6,984 nt of DNA from CALMFT01 sp964563595. Lineage in GTDB: Bacteria; Patescibacteriota; Gracilibacteria; Absconditabacterales; Absconditicoccaceae. The translations under genes and the position numbers were made by a program. The DNA is taken from the NCBI GenBank assembly GCA_964563595.1, contig CAZLWR010000037.1, positions 1-6,984 on the forward strand, read 5' to 3'. Shown piece after piece: positions 5,960-6,984 of this stretch; the stretch's first letter is position 1, and every line of letters begins with the position of its first letter. Below the pieces are notes generated by a model. The model had not been told where the DNA came from, ran no database searches, and worked only from the letters and a program-made list of their open reading frames with translations.

Positions 5960-6984
5960 ATGAAATCATTGAACCAATATATTATACCACTCCTCCTTGC
6001 TTGAGCATTGGGTATCGCCGTATGGACCAGTACTATAACCATACAACAAAATCCGGATTCACAAGAAAGTTCATACTCTAGTTATTCTCCTGTTACAAGA
6101 CAAAGTGGATGATATTTTCAGCTATCAGGATTACAACAAGTTTCTTGAGAACTCCTTATCTCCCCCAAACAATCACGAACAAAATGGTCTCAGATTATCA
6201 ATACATCTCAAGACTTTTTATACATATGGATGTATAGCATTACCCATAAAGAAAGTAGAGCCCTCATCAAATCATTAGCCAGATCGTGAATTCCTGTCAA
6301 AATAATATTAGAGGACAAACAATATGGTGCAAGCAATCAACCCACTACACGAGGCCGGAACATTCAAACACAAAATGATACCAGATTAGGAACCAATTTT
6401 ATGCATGCCAAGACACTTGTATCGAGCTGATTTTATATCATACAAACAGCCAATCTTACCTTTGGTGCATTCGAAAAACAAAGAGAATACTACGTCATCG
6501 GACATGATTCAATGATAAGAAACAATCTGAAACAATTGTTTATACAAGACCGAAGCGGGACAAAACTCAATACAGGAGATATACATACAAATCTTTTGAT
6601 ATGCCCTATCGATTGTAGAGAAAAAATAATCTGACTCTTAGGTAGTGCCCAACACTCTATCTTCATCCAAAATCAGTATATTACTGATTCACAAATTATA
6701 GATGCCTTACAAAACCAAAGTGGATTGGATATCAAAGTTACCCTTCCCAAAAATAAAGAAAATGAGTCGACAACATTGCTGCTGCCCACTCATATCAAGT
6801 TACTTTCTTCGCCCTATATCCATGCCAAAGCACTGCTTATAGACGATAGATATCTGCTTATCTCTTCTATCAATTTTTCTTCCAACAGTATGGATAACAA
6901 TAGAGAAATTGGAATTATATTGACCAACCGTGAAGCTATTGAATCATTTAAAAAACAATTTCTACAAGATCGATCCAATGCAAA
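5960..6984 (+). CDS. Membrane-anchored phospholipase D-family protein, C-terminus beyond right edge
   Basis: Phospholipase D superfamily protein with two tandem half-domains; 341 residues are in the window with no TAA or TAG. Residues 5-24 (NQYIIPLLL...) form a signal anchor, so the catalytic part probably lies outside the cytoplasm. The C-terminal motif is complete: H288-x-K290-x4-D295, then SSINF and N314-R-E316. The N-terminal motif H149-A-K151 lacks the aspartate (Ser156) but keeps QTANLT and R-E176. TGA codons encode residues 15, 51, 63, 110, 157 and 225. Gly110 lies in ARSGIPVKIILED, where the family has RGVxVxxLxD, and Gly157 follows the HKD1 position as in DG; both support TGA = Gly. 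The upstream frame is closed by TAG at 5942-5944, and no Shine-Dalgarno sequence is visible. Family members include cardiolipin synthases, phospholipases and nucleases; the substrate cannot be told. Confidence 0.88.

Noticed and set aside
5948..6082. Plus-strand ATG at 5948 (MTSFHEII...) overlapping the PLD gene start
   Set aside because: It is out of frame with the PLD gene and has no family features; the frame from 5960 gives a signal anchor and both HKD half-domains.
1..6984. Gene decay: many genes seemingly split by stop codons
   Set aside because: All the interruptions are TGA, never TAA or TAG, and domain motifs continue across them, so recoding explains them better than pseudogenes.

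Overview
This AT-rich 7 kb window reads as ordinary bacterial genes only if TGA is a sense codon. Translated with TGA = glycine (genetic code 25), the short open frames fuse into long, recognisable proteins that end only at TAA or TAG. TGG is used freely for tryptophan, and several in-frame TGAs fall where protein families conserve glycine: the PLD fold and HKD1 motif, the Wzy_C GYG motif and the end of ComF. Code 25 points to the Patescibacteria/CPR lineages Absconditabacteria (SR1) or Gracilibacteria (BD1-5/GN02). The window alone does not decide between them.

Layout. Positions 1-995 (-) hold the N-terminal 331 residues of an unrecognised, probably soluble protein that runs off the left edge. 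Position 988-1068 (-) may hold a 26-residue one-helix peptide overlapping its start. Position 1085-2377 (-) encodes an O-antigen ligase/polymerase-type (Wzy_C) membrane protein. A short divergent intergenic region follows. Then come comF (2496-3206, +) and a 131-residue four-helix membrane protein (3273-3668, +). A tRNA-Gly(GCC) lies at 3770-3843, followed by a partial, rearranged copy of itself (3866-3951) in which the anticodon arm and T arm are replaced by two perfect palindromes. Position 4002-5768 (-) encodes a 588-residue DUF4153 membrane protein, convergent with the tRNA. Position 5960 to the right edge (+) holds a membrane-anchored phospholipase D-family protein with one intact and one degenerate HKD motif.

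Functionally the window is a patchwork of envelope and DNA-uptake genes: a glycan polymerase/ligase, a DUF4153 protein, an extracytoplasmic PLD-family protein and ComF. There is no CRISPR array, transposase or obvious prophage. The strongest unusual features are the recoded TGA codons and the palindrome-bearing duplicate of the tRNA-Gly gene. Most starts lack a clear Shine-Dalgarno sequence.
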